Shown here piece by piece: positions 17,388 to 24,618 of a stretch of DNA of 64,000 nt; within the stretch, counting starts at the first letter, position 1; each line of letters opens with the position of its first letter. The notes below the pieces were generated by a model that was given only the letters and a program-made list of their open reading frames with translations, was not told where the DNA came from and made no database searches. Source of the stretch: Mycolicibacterium komanii (GTDB taxonomy: Bacteria; Actinomycetota; Actinomycetes; Mycobacteriales; Mycobacteriaceae); contig NZ_CVTA01000008.1 of the NCBI RefSeq assembly GCF_001050035.1, positions 60,830-124,829 on the forward strand, in the 5' to 3' direction. Made by a program: the position numbers and the translations under genes.

Positions 17388-17987
17388 CTATCGAGCTTCG
17401 ATACCCCGCAGAGTGCGTGCCACATAGTCGTCGAGCATGGAGCTCTGCGTCGGCCATTGGTGCGTGGTGGTCAACAGCGCATAAAGGCCCAGCAGAAAGA
17501 ACACCGCGCTGTTCATCGGGTTGACGTCGGCGGCGACCCGGCCCGACGTCTGCGCCCGCTCGATTTCCTGCGCGACCCTGACGATGACCGGATGCTCGTT
17601 GCTCTCATCCGCCGGCCGAGTCTGCGAGAAGTGTAGAGCGAGAAAGTCTTTGAACAGTATCGCGCCGAGGCGGCGTTCCAGCCCAAGAACCAGTCGAACC
17701 GCCTCTTCGAGTACGGCGGACAGGCTGCGAGCGGAATCGGCGTATCGGCCGAGCTGCTTGGCGATGCGCTCCTCTTCGCGACGCTCCAGTTCGAGCAGCA
17801 CGTGTTGCTTCGTCGGGAAGTGGAAGAAGAACGTGCCGTGTGCGACCCCGGCCGCGGCGACGATCGCGCCCACATCGGCCTCGGCCATGCCCGACCGCTT
17901 GAACTCGGCAATGGCCGCGCCCATCAACCGCTCGCGCGTCTGTAAGCGTTTGGCCTCGCGCGCTGAGGGTTTGTCCACCACTGCCAT
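17388..17987 (-). CDS. TetR-family transcriptional regulator of the P450/NorQD cluster
   Basis: A 199-residue TetR protein. The N-terminal HTH (about residues 15-62) includes LMGAAIAEFKRSGMAEADVG and AHGTFFFHFPTKQHVL, the usual third-helix signature; the rest is a helical ligand domain. The ATG at 17987 is the first good start; longer in-frame frames cross the divergent promoter. It is transcribed in the same direction as the membrane/NorQD/P450 operon 60 bases downstream and divergently from the SDR gene. Three related palindromes (18029, 17369, 16608) flank it, so it probably controls itself, the SDR unit and the operon. The inducer is unknown. Confidence 0.92.
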   Translation of the reverse strand: MAVVDKPSAREAKRLQTRERLMGAAIAEFKRSGMAEADVGAIVAAAGVAHGTFFFHFPTKQHVLLELERREEERIAKQLGRYADSARSLSAVLEEAVRLVLGLERRLGAILFKDFLALHFSQTRPADESNEHPVIVRVAQEIERAQTSGRVAADVNPMNSAVFFLLGLYALLTTTHQWPTQSSMLDDYVARTLRGIEAR

Positions 17988-18001
17988 GCCCCGACGATAG
18001 C

Positions 18002-18018
18002 AATACCGACCGGGTATT
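18002..18018. promoter_or_regulatory. Second inverted repeat in the TetR/SDR intergenic region
   Basis: AATACC-N5-GGTATT, an interrupted palindrome between the TetR start (17987) and the perfect TGACTGCAGTCA palindrome. It could be a second operator or overlap the TetR -10/-35 region. The sequence differs from the three TGACT-type sites, so it may bind a different regulator. Seen directly; function inferred. Confidence 0.4.
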
Positions 18019-18028
18019 GACACGTGTG

Positions 18029-18044
18029 ATTGACTGCAGTCAAT
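18029..18044. promoter_or_regulatory. Perfect 16-bp palindrome, probable TetR operator, copy 1
   Basis: ATTGACTGCAGTCAAT is a perfect palindrome 16 bases ahead of the SDR start codon and 42 bases ahead of the divergent TetR start. Related sites at 17369 and 16608 mark the same motif near the co-oriented operon. Position and symmetry fit a TetR-family operator that represses both directions. Confidence 0.7.
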
Positions 18045-18059
18045 TTCGGAAGGAGCCCG

Positions 18060-18848
18060 ATGGCGCTGGAACAGTTCAACCTCGACGGGCAGGTGGCCAT
18101 CGTCACCGGCGCGGGCAAGGGAGTCGGTCAGGGAATCGCCAGAGTGTTGGCCGAAGCGGGTGCCACGGTGGTGGGAACCGCGCGCACGGAGTCCGACATC
18201 GTCGCAACCATCGAGGGCATCGAGGAGGCCGGCGGAAAGGGTCTTGCGCTGGTGGCCGACGCGATCAGCCGTCCGGACGGCGAACGTGTGGTGAACACGG
18301 CGATGAAAGAGTTCGGGCGCATCGACATCCTCATCAACAATGTGGGTGGTTCGACGTTCGGGTCGTTTCTCGACATCACCGACGAGGACTTCCGGCACAC
18401 CTTCGACTGGTGTGTCACGTCAGCGTTCATCATGAGTCAACTCGCCGCCCGTCACATGATCGAGGCCGGACACGGCAACATTGTCAACATCTCCTCGGGA
18501 TCAGCACGTTTCGGCATCCGCGCGCTTACCTCATACTGCGTCGCGAAGGGTGGGCTGGAAGCGCTCACCCGGGCGATGGCCCAGGAGTTGGCACCGAAGA
18601 TCCGCGTCAATGCCATCGCACTCGGCTCGTTCGCCACCGAGGGACTGCAGAGCGGCCTCGATATGATGCCGGGGGCACTGGACACGATGCTCTCGCTCAC
18701 GCCGCTGCATCGACTTGGCGACGTCGAGGATCTCGGTCGGCTCTGCGTCTACCTGTCGACCAAGGACTGCTACGCGACCAACGCCATCTTCCACGTCGAC
18801 GGCGGAATCGAGTCGAATAACCTGCCGCTGCCCATACCCGACTACTGA
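18060..18848 (+). CDS. Short-chain dehydrogenase/reductase (SDR)
   Basis: Classical SDR of 262 residues. The cofactor loop TGAGKGVGQGIA is near residue 18, NNVGG near 90, the catalytic Ser in NISSGSARFG near 142 and the YxxxK motif in SYCVAKGG near 160. The ATG at 18060 with GGAAGGAG upstream is preferred; an in-frame TTG at 18030 would lie inside the operator palindrome. It interconverts an alcohol and a ketone with NAD(P); substrate unknown. It is followed 12 bases later by a third reductase-like gene and is divergent from the TetR gene, so it is probably in the same regulon as the P450 operon. Confidence 0.93.
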   Translation: MALEQFNLDGQVAIVTGAGKGVGQGIARVLAEAGATVVGTARTESDIVATIEGIEEAGGKGLALVADAISRPDGERVVNTAMKEFGRIDILINNVGGSTFGSFLDITDEDFRHTFDWCVTSAFIMSQLAARHMIEAGHGNIVNISSGSARFGIRALTSYCVAKGGLEALTRAMAQELAPKIRVNAIALGSFATEGLQSGLDMMPGALDTMLSLTPLHRLGDVEDLGRLCVYLSTKDCYATNAIFHVDGGIESNNLPLPIPDY

Positions 18849-18860
18849 TCGAGGCTTGAA

Positions 18861-19934
18861 ATGCGAAGAGTGGTCCAGTTTTCCACCGGAAATGTTGGTC
18901 AGCACTCACTTCGGGCGCTCATCGGCCGTCCCGATGTCGAACTGGTCGGCGTACACGCCGCGAGCCCCGAGAAAGTCGGGCGCGACGCCGCCGAGTTGTG
19001 CGGCCTGCCCGATCCGACCGGCGTCATCGCCACCGACGACATCGATGCGCTGATCGCGCTCAAGCCGGACTGCGTCGTCTACACCGCTCTCGGCGAGACG
19101 CGTCCGATGGAGGCGCTGGAGCAGATGTCGCGCTTCCTGTCCGCCGGTATCAACGTCGTCGGGACGTCGATGGTGTGGCTGGTGACGCCGCGCCAGGCGG
19201 ACGACTGGCTGCGGGGGCCGCTGGAAGAAGCCTGCGCGAAGGGCAATTCGTCGCTGTACGTGAACGGGATCGACCCGGGGTATTCGGGCGACACCGCGGT
19301 TCTGGCTGCGCTGAGCCTCGCGACCCGTGCGGAGTCGGTCACTGTCCGGGAGGTCTTCGACTACGGCAACTACGATGACTACGAGTACACCGGCACCGCA
19401 ATGGGTTTCGGCAGCAAGCCGGGCGACGACCCTGCGATGGCCTTCCTGCCGGGCGTCATCACCACGATGTTCGGCGGGCTGGTACGCAACATCGCCGCCC
19501 ACCTCGGTGTCGACCTGGACGACGTCACCGAGCGCTTCCAGCCGTGGTACACCGACAAGCGAATCGAATGCAAGATGATGACCGTCGAGCCCGGCGGGAT
19601 GGCGGGTGTGCAATTCTCGGCCGAAGGACTCCGCGCCGGTTCGCCCGTCATCACCGTCGAGCACACCACCCGGCTCACCCCCGCGGCCGCGCCGGACTGG
19701 GAGTACCCACCGGACGGGCACTCCGGGGTGCACAAGGTGATCATCGAGGGTGAGCCGCGCGTCGAGATCAACACCCTGCTCTCGCACCCGGTTCTCGACG
19801 TCACCGAGGCGGGTTGCGTCTCCACCGCGGCCCGCGTCGTCAACGTCATCGACTGGGTGTGCCGCGCTCCCGCGGGCCTTATCTCGATGGAGGAGATCCC
19901 GCCATCGGAGATGGCTCGCGGCCTGATGTGGTGA
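18861..19934 (+). CDS. Dihydrodipicolinate-reductase-like NAD(P)-dependent oxidoreductase (3 of 3)
   Basis: A 357-residue paralogue of the two reductase-like genes at 9311-11411, opening MRRVVQFSTGNVGQHSLRAL (dinucleotide loop) and keeping the AELCGLPDP segment. It differs most in the middle (YDDYEYTGTAMGFG). It lies 12 bases behind the SDR gene, so the two form an operon. Having a third copy on the divergent arm of the same TetR locus supports one pathway with several related reductions. Its exact reaction is unknown. It ends before a bidirectional hairpin (19963-20011). Confidence 0.88.
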   Translation: MRRVVQFSTGNVGQHSLRALIGRPDVELVGVHAASPEKVGRDAAELCGLPDPTGVIATDDIDALIALKPDCVVYTALGETRPMEALEQMSRFLSAGINVVGTSMVWLVTPRQADDWLRGPLEEACAKGNSSLYVNGIDPGYSGDTAVLAALSLATRAESVTVREVFDYGNYDDYEYTGTAMGFGSKPGDDPAMAFLPGVITTMFGGLVRNIAAHLGVDLDDVTERFQPWYTDKRIECKMMTVEPGGMAGVQFSAEGLRAGSPVITVEHTTRLTPAAAPDWEYPPDGHSGVHKVIIEGEPRVEINTLLSHPVLDVTEAGCVSTAARVVNVIDWVCRAPAGLISMEEIPPSEMARGLMW

Positions 19935-19962
19935 CCCGCCGAGTCGTCACTCGTATCGCGAA

Positions 19963-20011
19963 TTCTGCACCAGGGTCGCGGATTTCACCCGCGAGCAGCC
20001 CAGGTGCAGAA
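19963..20011. terminator. Nested hairpin between convergent genes, probable bidirectional terminator
   Basis: Outer arms TTCTGCACC (19963-19971) and GGTGCAGAA (20003-20011) enclose an inner stem TCGCGG/CCGCGA (19976-19994). It lies in the 106-base gap between the plus-strand reductase and the minus-strand amidohydrolase, where both transcripts should end. There is no U tract, as is common for mycobacterial terminators. Confidence 0.55.
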
Positions 20012-20040
20012 ACCGCCGAGAAGCTTGAGACCCGCCGAGC

Positions 20041-21303
20041 CTATGCCTTGGCGAGCTGCCTCTGCTCGTAGAGCCGCGCCCACTCCTTGCGGGGCCGAAT
20101 CGAGACGTCGACGTCGGTTGCCTTGGCGCGCAACGCTCCCGCGGTCGCCTGCTCCTTGGGCGTGAGCTTGAACGGATCCCAGCCGAAGAACCGGCAGGAG
20201 TTCTCCCACGTGATCTTGTTGATGTCGGAGTCGGAGGCACCGGCCGCATTCAGTTCGGCGAGCACCTGTTCGGGCGCGTCGGGCCAGAAGCAGTCCGAGT
20301 GCGGGTAGTCGCACTCCCACGCGATGATGTCGATGCCGATCTCGTGCCGCAGTTTCAGCGACGTCTTGTCGGTGACGTAGCAGGCCAGCGAATGCTCGCG
20401 GAACACGTCAGACGGCAGCTTGTCCCCGAAGTCACGTCGCAGCCACTTCTGGTTCGTGTAGTGACGGTCGCTGCGGTCGAGGTAGAACGGGATCCAGCCG
20501 ATACCGCCTTCGGAGAACGCGAATTTCAGGTCGGGGTAGTTGCGCATCGCCGGACCCCACAGCAGATCCTGCGCGCACATCGCCGACACCTGGGTGGCCA
20601 GGATGATCAGGTTGTCGATCGGGGCGTTGGGCGCCATGCTGATCGCGCCGAAACCGGTGCCGATGTGCAGGCACATCACCACGTTCTCTTCGGAGAGCGT
20701 CCGGAACACCGGGCCCCAGTACTCGTCGTCGTGGTAGCTCGGAAGACCTTCGAGGTGCGGCAGTTCCGGCATCGTCACCGCACGGCAGCCCTTCGCGGCG
20801 ACGCGGCGGATCTCGGCGCACATGGCCTCCGGATTCCAGGTCGGCAGGATCGCGATCGGAATGAAGCGGTCCGGGTAGGAACCCGCCCACTCGTCGATGT
20901 GCCAGTCGTTGTAGGCCGACACCATCACCAGCGTGGCCTCTTCGCGGTGCATGTTGAGGTGCCTCGCCGAGAACCCGGTGAACGTCGGGAAGCACATCGA
21001 GGCCAGGATGCCGTTGCGGTTCATGTCGCGGACGCGCTCGTGCACGTCGTACACCCCGGGACGCATCTCGGCGAAGCCGGCCGGATCGCGGCCCCACTCC
21101 TCGGCCGGCCAGGACACCACGGCGTTCAGCCCGCTGACGCCCTGCGGGCGACCCTGGTACATCCACTGGTCGACACCCTTGTCGTCGGTGACCACGATCG
21201 GCGCCTCGTCCTTGTACTTGGCCGGGACATGCCGAAGGAACATGTCAGGCGGTTCCACCACGTGGTCGTCGATGCTCACCAGGATCAGGTCGTCAACGTT
21301 CAT
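20041..21303 (-). CDS. Amidohydrolase-2 family metal-dependent hydrolase/decarboxylase
   Basis: A 420-residue member of the amidohydrolase-2 group (ACMSD/gamma-resorcylate decarboxylase-like TIM barrel). The N-terminal VSIDDHVVEPPDMF carries the D-H-x-x-E metal motif, and CLHIGTG and ECDYPHSDCFW supply the later His and Asp positions. Mycobacteria carry many such paralogues of unknown substrate, often near P450 and acyl-CoA genes. The ATG at 21303 lies only 24 bases from the divergent AraC start, so the two promoters must overlap the coding ends. It may belong to the same catabolic process as the adjacent cluster, but it carries no TGACT-type operator. Confidence 0.9.
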   Translation of the reverse strand: MNVDDLILVSIDDHVVEPPDMFLRHVPAKYKDEAPIVVTDDKGVDQWMYQGRPQGVSGLNAVVSWPAEEWGRDPAGFAEMRPGVYDVHERVRDMNRNGILASMCFPTFTGFSARHLNMHREEATLVMVSAYNDWHIDEWAGSYPDRFIPIAILPTWNPEAMCAEIRRVAAKGCRAVTMPELPHLEGLPSYHDDEYWGPVFRTLSEENVVMCLHIGTGFGAISMAPNAPIDNLIILATQVSAMCAQDLLWGPAMRNYPDLKFAFSEGGIGWIPFYLDRSDRHYTNQKWLRRDFGDKLPSDVFREHSLACYVTDKTSLKLRHEIGIDIIAWECDYPHSDCFWPDAPEQVLAELNAAGASDSDINKITWENSCRFFGWDPFKLTPKEQATAGALRAKATDVDVSIRPRKEWARLYEQRQLAKA

Positions 21304-21327
21304 ACCTCAGTAGTACCGTCTAGCACC

Positions 21328-22191
21328 GTGACCGTCTCTGCGCTATCGGACAGAGGTTTGACCGAACCGGCCAACCTGACCGGCACCCCCACGCGCCGCG
21401 TCATCGACCTGCGGCGAGGCGGGCGAGCACTGGGCGGCAGCTACCTGTACGAGGGTGACGCGCTGATCACCGGCTGGCACTCGCACGACGTGCACCAGAT
21501 CGAGTACGCGCTCGGTGGGGTGGTCGAGGTCGAAACCGACTCGGCGCACTACCTGTTGCCGCCCCAGCAGGCCGCGTGGATTCCGGTCGGGCTCGAGCAT
21601 CAGGCCACCATGAACCCCGACGTTCGGACCGTCGCGGTGATGTTCGATCCGGAGTTGATCCCGCAGGCGGGCGATCGGGCGCGCATTCTTGCGGTGTCGC
21701 CGCTGATCCGCGAGATGATGGTCTATGCGCTGCGCTGGCCGATCGACAGGCGCCCTGGCGCTGCCGAAGATGAGCGAGTCTCCGATGCGTTCTTCCGCAC
21801 CTTGGCAAACCTGGTGGCCGAGGCGCTCGACCACGAGGCGCCGTTGAGCCTGCCCAGTTCCGAGCACCCGATCGTTGCCGCCGCGATGGCCTACACCAAA
21901 GAACATCTCGACGGGGTGAGTGCCGACGAGGTGAGCCGGGCGGTGTCCGTATCGGAGCGCACGTTGCGACGACTGTTTCAGGATGCGGTCGGGATGCCCT
22001 GGCGCACATACCTTCTGCACGCTCGGATGCTCAAGGCCATGGCATTGCTCGCCGCACCGGGTCAATCGGTGCAGGAGACCTCGTCGACCGTCGGCTTCGA
22101 CAGCCTCAGCTCGTTCACCCGGGCCTTCACGCAGTTCTGCGGCGAGACGCCGACGAGTTACCGCAAACGGGTCGCCGGCACCTCGCTGTAG
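21328..22191 (+). CDS. AraC-family transcriptional regulator with cupin N-domain
   Basis: A 287-residue protein. The N-terminal half is a cupin-like effector domain (GWHSHDVHQIEYALGGVVEV). The C-terminal 100 residues hold two HTH motifs of the AraC type (SVSERTLRRLFQDAVGMPWR, then SSFTRAFTQFCGETPTSYRK). The GTG at 21328 is the start; the open frame continues far upstream only because it mirrors the amidohydrolase. With 24 bases between start codons its mRNA is probably leaderless. It is a likely regulator of the divergent amidohydrolase, by position. Confidence 0.92.
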   Translation: MTVSALSDRGLTEPANLTGTPTRRVIDLRRGGRALGGSYLYEGDALITGWHSHDVHQIEYALGGVVEVETDSAHYLLPPQQAAWIPVGLEHQATMNPDVRTVAVMFDPELIPQAGDRARILAVSPLIREMMVYALRWPIDRRPGAAEDERVSDAFFRTLANLVAEALDHEAPLSLPSSEHPIVAAAMAYTKEHLDGVSADEVSRAVSVSERTLRRLFQDAVGMPWRTYLLHARMLKAMALLAAPGQSVQETSSTVGFDSLSSFTRAFTQFCGETPTSYRKRVAGTSL

Positions 22192-22194
22192 AAG

Positions 22195-22821
22195 TCATCG
22201 GTCGCGCATCTGCCCGTCGCGAAGGAGCGAATCGGTGGCCTCTTGCCACCGCCGCAATTGTGTCGGTGTCTCCAGCGGTTCGGGAAGATGGCGCTCGATG
22301 TGGGCGCGCAGCACCCACGCCCCGAGCGCCAGCACCAGCGGATTCAGCGTGCCCCAGATCGGATCGAGATCCGGTCGGGTCAGATTCTGCTCGGCGCGCA
22401 CCCGCCACCGCTCGGCGCCGATGTCCGCCAACGCATCGAATACCTCACGCCCGAGCGCGCTGCCGTCGGTGAGCGCGCGACCGACGTACGCCACCACATC
22501 CGGCTCGTCGGCGACCAACGACGTCACCCTGTTACCGATGTCGGCGATGGAATCTGCAGGCGGTTCGGGAATCGGCTTCGCGAGTGCGGAGGCCATCACA
22601 CCGAGCACATGGTCGTCGACGGCCTTGATCAGATTCGCCTTGGTGTCGAAGTGGTGTTGCACCAATCCGAGCGAGACACCCGCTTCCGCGGCGACCGCGC
22701 GCAGCGACGTTGCGGACGCGCCTCGGTCGGCGAAGCACTTCAGCGCCGCGTCCCGGATCCGTTCGACACTCGGACGCTGATCGCCACCGGAGGCGTATCG
22801 ATCCGCCCGTACCGCCGTCAT
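22195..22821 (-). CDS. TetR-family transcriptional regulator
   Basis: A 208-residue TetR regulator with N-terminal HTH (IRDAALKCFADRGASATSLR, then VSLGLVQHHFDTKANLIKAV). The ATG at 22821 is chosen over one 21 codons upstream because it gives the usual N-terminus and leaves room for the promoter. It converges with the AraC gene, 3 bases apart at the stops, and is divergent from the WhiB6-like gene. A 12-base perfect palindrome at 22887-22898 lies between them and is its probable operator. Ligand unknown. Confidence 0.92.
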   Translation of the reverse strand: MTAVRADRYASGGDQRPSVERIRDAALKCFADRGASATSLRAVAAEAGVSLGLVQHHFDTKANLIKAVDDHVLGVMASALAKPIPEPPADSIADIGNRVTSLVADEPDVVAYVGRALTDGSALGREVFDALADIGAERWRVRAEQNLTRPDLDPIWGTLNPLVLALGAWVLRAHIERHLPEPLETPTQLRRWQEATDSLLRDGQMRDR

Positions 22822-22886
22822 CGATTCCCGCAGGCGAGAGAGTTCACCCCCACACCCTAGCCAGTGCGAAAGTGTCGCCAGCAACG

Positions 22887-22898
22887 ATACACGTGTAT
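22887..22898. promoter_or_regulatory. Perfect 12-bp palindrome between TetR and WhiB6-like genes
   Basis: ATACACGTGTAT lies 66 bases upstream of the TetR start and 44 bases upstream of the WhiB-like start in a divergent intergenic region. It is a likely operator for the TetR protein controlling both genes. Seen directly; function inferred. Confidence 0.55.
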
Positions 22899-22941
22899 TG
22901 TCGGCCGAGTCGCGGACCGTACCGACCGAGAGGAGACGCAG

Positions 22942-23256
22942 ATGCCCGTCGACGAACGGCCGACCGGCAGGACGGCGCGCCCCTTCTCGGTCGGCGCGCT
23001 GCAGAACGCGCCGATCGGCGCTTGCGCGCAGGACCCGGACCGATGGGCCCTCGGGGCCGACGACGGCGCCAAGGAGTTGTGCCGGACGTGTCCTCGACGC
23101 TGGCTATGTGCGCAGGAGGCGTGCCAAACGCCGGGGGCCGTCGGGGTGTGGGCCGGCATCCACATCCCCGATACGGGCCGGTCACGCCAGTTCGCGTTGC
23201 GGCAACTGCAGTCGCTGGCCGAACTCAACGGGTTCACGGTCCGAAAGGCGGGCTGA
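22942..23256 (+). CDS. WhiB-family iron-sulfur regulator, WhiB6-like
   Basis: A 104-residue Wbl protein with the four cluster cysteines (Cys in GACAQDP, then CRTCPRRWLC) and the turn GVWAG. CAQDPDRW, CPRRWLCA and the tail FALRQLQSLAELNGF closely follow M. tuberculosis WhiB6 (CTQDPDRW, CPRRWLCA, FALGQLRSLAERNGY), so it is a WhiB6-type paralogue or orthologue outside the ESX-1 locus. It is expected to bind a 4Fe-4S cluster and the RNA polymerase sigma factor. The ATG at 22942 has GAGGAG upstream. Divergent TetR and the palindrome suggest local control. Confidence 0.92.
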   Translation: MPVDERPTGRTARPFSVGALQNAPIGACAQDPDRWALGADDGAKELCRTCPRRWLCAQEACQTPGAVGVWAGIHIPDTGRSRQFALRQLQSLAELNGFTVRKAG

Positions 23257-23287
23257 ACCGGGTCTTTTCGGACGCGGGTTTCACGGC

Positions 23288-23305
23288 GGTTGCCGGCGGG
23301 CAACC
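23288..23305. terminator. Small hairpin downstream of the WhiB6-like gene
   Basis: GGTTGCC-GGCG-GGCAACC forms a 7-bp stem with a 4-base loop 31 bases after the WhiB6-like stop and 38 bases before the next start. No U tract follows. It could be a weak intrinsic terminator or an mRNA processing structure. Confidence 0.35.
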
Positions 23306-23343
23306 TCAGCGCAACCGTAACCGCGAGCAAACAGGAGACCTCT

Positions 23344-23562
23344 ATGCGCGAGCGCGCTCTCGCCCCCGCTGACGATCCGACCGCCGAAGCGCTCGCCACC
23401 ACGGGCCTCTTCCTGATCTTCACCGCGATCATCGCGGTCGCGGTCGGGCTGGCGAGTTGGGGTGCCTCCGACGCACCGCTGGCCGCCACCGCGGGTGTGG
23501 TCGCGGTCGTCAGCTTCACCGCCAGCCTGGTCTGCTTCGGCAAGCAGAGCAGGGACGACTGA
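23344..23562 (+). CDS. Small two-span membrane protein of unknown function (72 aa)
   Basis: A hydrophilic N-terminus (about 17 residues) is followed by two hydrophobic segments, about 18-40 (TGLFLIFTAIIAVAVGLASW) and 46-64 (AATAGVVAVVSFTASLVCF), and a short charged tail. The ATG at 23344 has AGGAGA at proper spacing. No family recognised. It follows the WhiB6-like gene by 87 bases with a hairpin between, so it may or may not be co-transcribed. Confidence 0.75.
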   Translation: MRERALAPADDPTAEALATTGLFLIFTAIIAVAVGLASWGASDAPLAATAGVVAVVSFTASLVCFGKQSRDD

Positions 23563-23596
23563 GGTCCGCCGCCGCGGCCTGCCATGATGGCCAGCT

Positions 23597-24085
23597 ATGG
23601 CCCGCTGGTATCCCCTCCTGTCCGCTGACGCCGACTTCCTGATCTCGGCTCCGCATGTGTTCCGCTACGAGAAGCGCTACGCCGCGACGCCGGAACGCGT
23701 ATGGGAGTCGCTGACGTCGGATGAGTCGCTGGCGGCGTGGGGGCCGTCGATCAAGGACGTCACCTGGACCTCACCGCGCCCCTTCGGCGTCGGCACGACC
23801 AGGGACGTCACCGTTCCCGGCGGCGCCGCGATGCGCGAGCGGTTCTTCCACTGGCGCGAGGGTCGTCAGAAGTCGTTCTACGTCTACGAGTCGACGCTGC
23901 CGCTCTTCAAACGGTTCGCCGAGGACTACATCGTCGAGGCGGAAGGCCATCAGACGCGGTTCACCTGGGTGGTCGCGATCGAACCGAAGAGGGCGACGAG
24001 GCTGCCGGTCGCGGTCCTGGCGCCTCTGCTGAGAGCCGGGTTCGGGCGCATACCCAGCGGCGGGCAGAAGTACTTCGCCGGCTAA
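23597..24085 (+). CDS. SRPBCC (polyketide cyclase/START-like) family protein
   Basis: A 162-residue protein with the SRPBCC beginning FRYEKRYAATPERVWESLTS, followed by alternating beta strands and a C-terminal helix (LPVAVLAPLLRAGF). Such proteins bind hydrophobic ligands in a helix-grip cavity; catalytic roles vary and none can be read here. It lies 34 bases after the small membrane gene and ends just before the tRNA-Leu gene, which marks the edge of the region syntenic with M. tuberculosis. Confidence 0.82.
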   Translation: MARWYPLLSADADFLISAPHVFRYEKRYAATPERVWESLTSDESLAAWGPSIKDVTWTSPRPFGVGTTRDVTVPGGAAMRERFFHWREGRQKSFYVYESTLPLFKRFAEDYIVEAEGHQTRFTWVVAIEPKRATRLPVAVLAPLLRAGFGRIPSGGQKYFAG

Positions 24086-24125
24086 TCACGATTTCTGCAC
24101 GCGCGCCGCGGCCGTCGGAAGTGAG

Positions 24126-24207
24126 TGCGCGAGGGGGGACTCGAACCCCCACGTCCACAGGACAATGGCACCTAAAACCATCGCGTCTTCCATTCCGCCA
24201 CTCGCGC
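24126..24207 (-). tRNA. tRNA-Leu (anticodon TAG)
   Basis: The minus strand folds into a class II tRNA. The acceptor GCGCGAG pairs with CTCGCGC, and the anticodon stem ATGGT/GCCAT holds the loop TTTAGGT with anticodon TAG. A long variable arm follows, and the T arm has GGTTCGAGTCC. The length is 82 nt with discriminator A; CCA is not encoded. It sits at the border between the accessory left part and the conserved core, a common integration point, though no integrase or repeated tRNA end was found. Confidence 0.95.
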
Positions 24208-24243
24208 ATGGGCCGTCCAAGGGTAGCGCGGTACCGTTGAACG

Positions 24244-24618
24244 GTGTCCACTACACGGCGTAGGAGGCCGGCGCTCATCGCCTTGGTGATCGTCGGCGCC
24301 GCAGGCTGTCTGGCGTTGGCGTGGTGGCAGTGGACCCGCTTCGAGTCGGCCTCGGGCAGCTTCCAGAACCTCGGCTATGCGATGCAGTGGCCGCTGTTCG
24401 CCGGTTTCGTCGTGTACGCGTACTACAAGTTCGTGCGGTTCGAGGAGGCGCCGCCCGAACCCACGAATCGCGACATCACCGAGATCCCCGAGGACCTGCT
24501 CCCCCAAAAGCCCTCAGCGTCAACCCGCTTCGACGACACCGACGACCCCGTATTACGCGAGTACAACGCCTACCTGGCCGAGCTCGCGAAGAAAGACAAG
24601 GAACATCCGGCCACATGA
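24244..24618 (+). CDS. lprD: LprD-like membrane/lipoprotein (Rv1343c homologue)
   Basis: A 124-residue protein matching M. tuberculosis LprD: basic start MSTTRRRRPAL, a hydrophobic helix with a lipobox-like VGAAGC near residue 20, then ALAWWQWTRFE, a second hydrophobic segment (WPLFAGFVVYAYYKF) and a hydrophilic tail. GTG start at 24244. Its stop overlaps the next start (ATGA), as in M. tuberculosis, where Rv1343c and Rv1342c are paired. Function unknown. Confidence 0.88.
   Translation: MSTTRRRRPALIALVIVGAAGCLALAWWQWTRFESASGSFQNLGYAMQWPLFAGFVVYAYYKFVRFEEAPPEPTNRDITEIPEDLLPQKPSASTRFDDTDDPVLREYNAYLAELAKKDKEHPAT

Noticed and set aside
20299..21327. In-frame extension of the AraC gene giving 630 codons
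   Set aside because: The extra part mirrors the amidohydrolase on the other strand and has shadow-type composition; the regulator starts at the GTG at 21328.
24126..24207. tRNA-Leu as the attachment site of an integrated island on its left
   Set aside because: No integrase, no direct repeat of the tRNA 3' end and no other mobile-element gene were seen; the border with conserved synteny is suggestive only.
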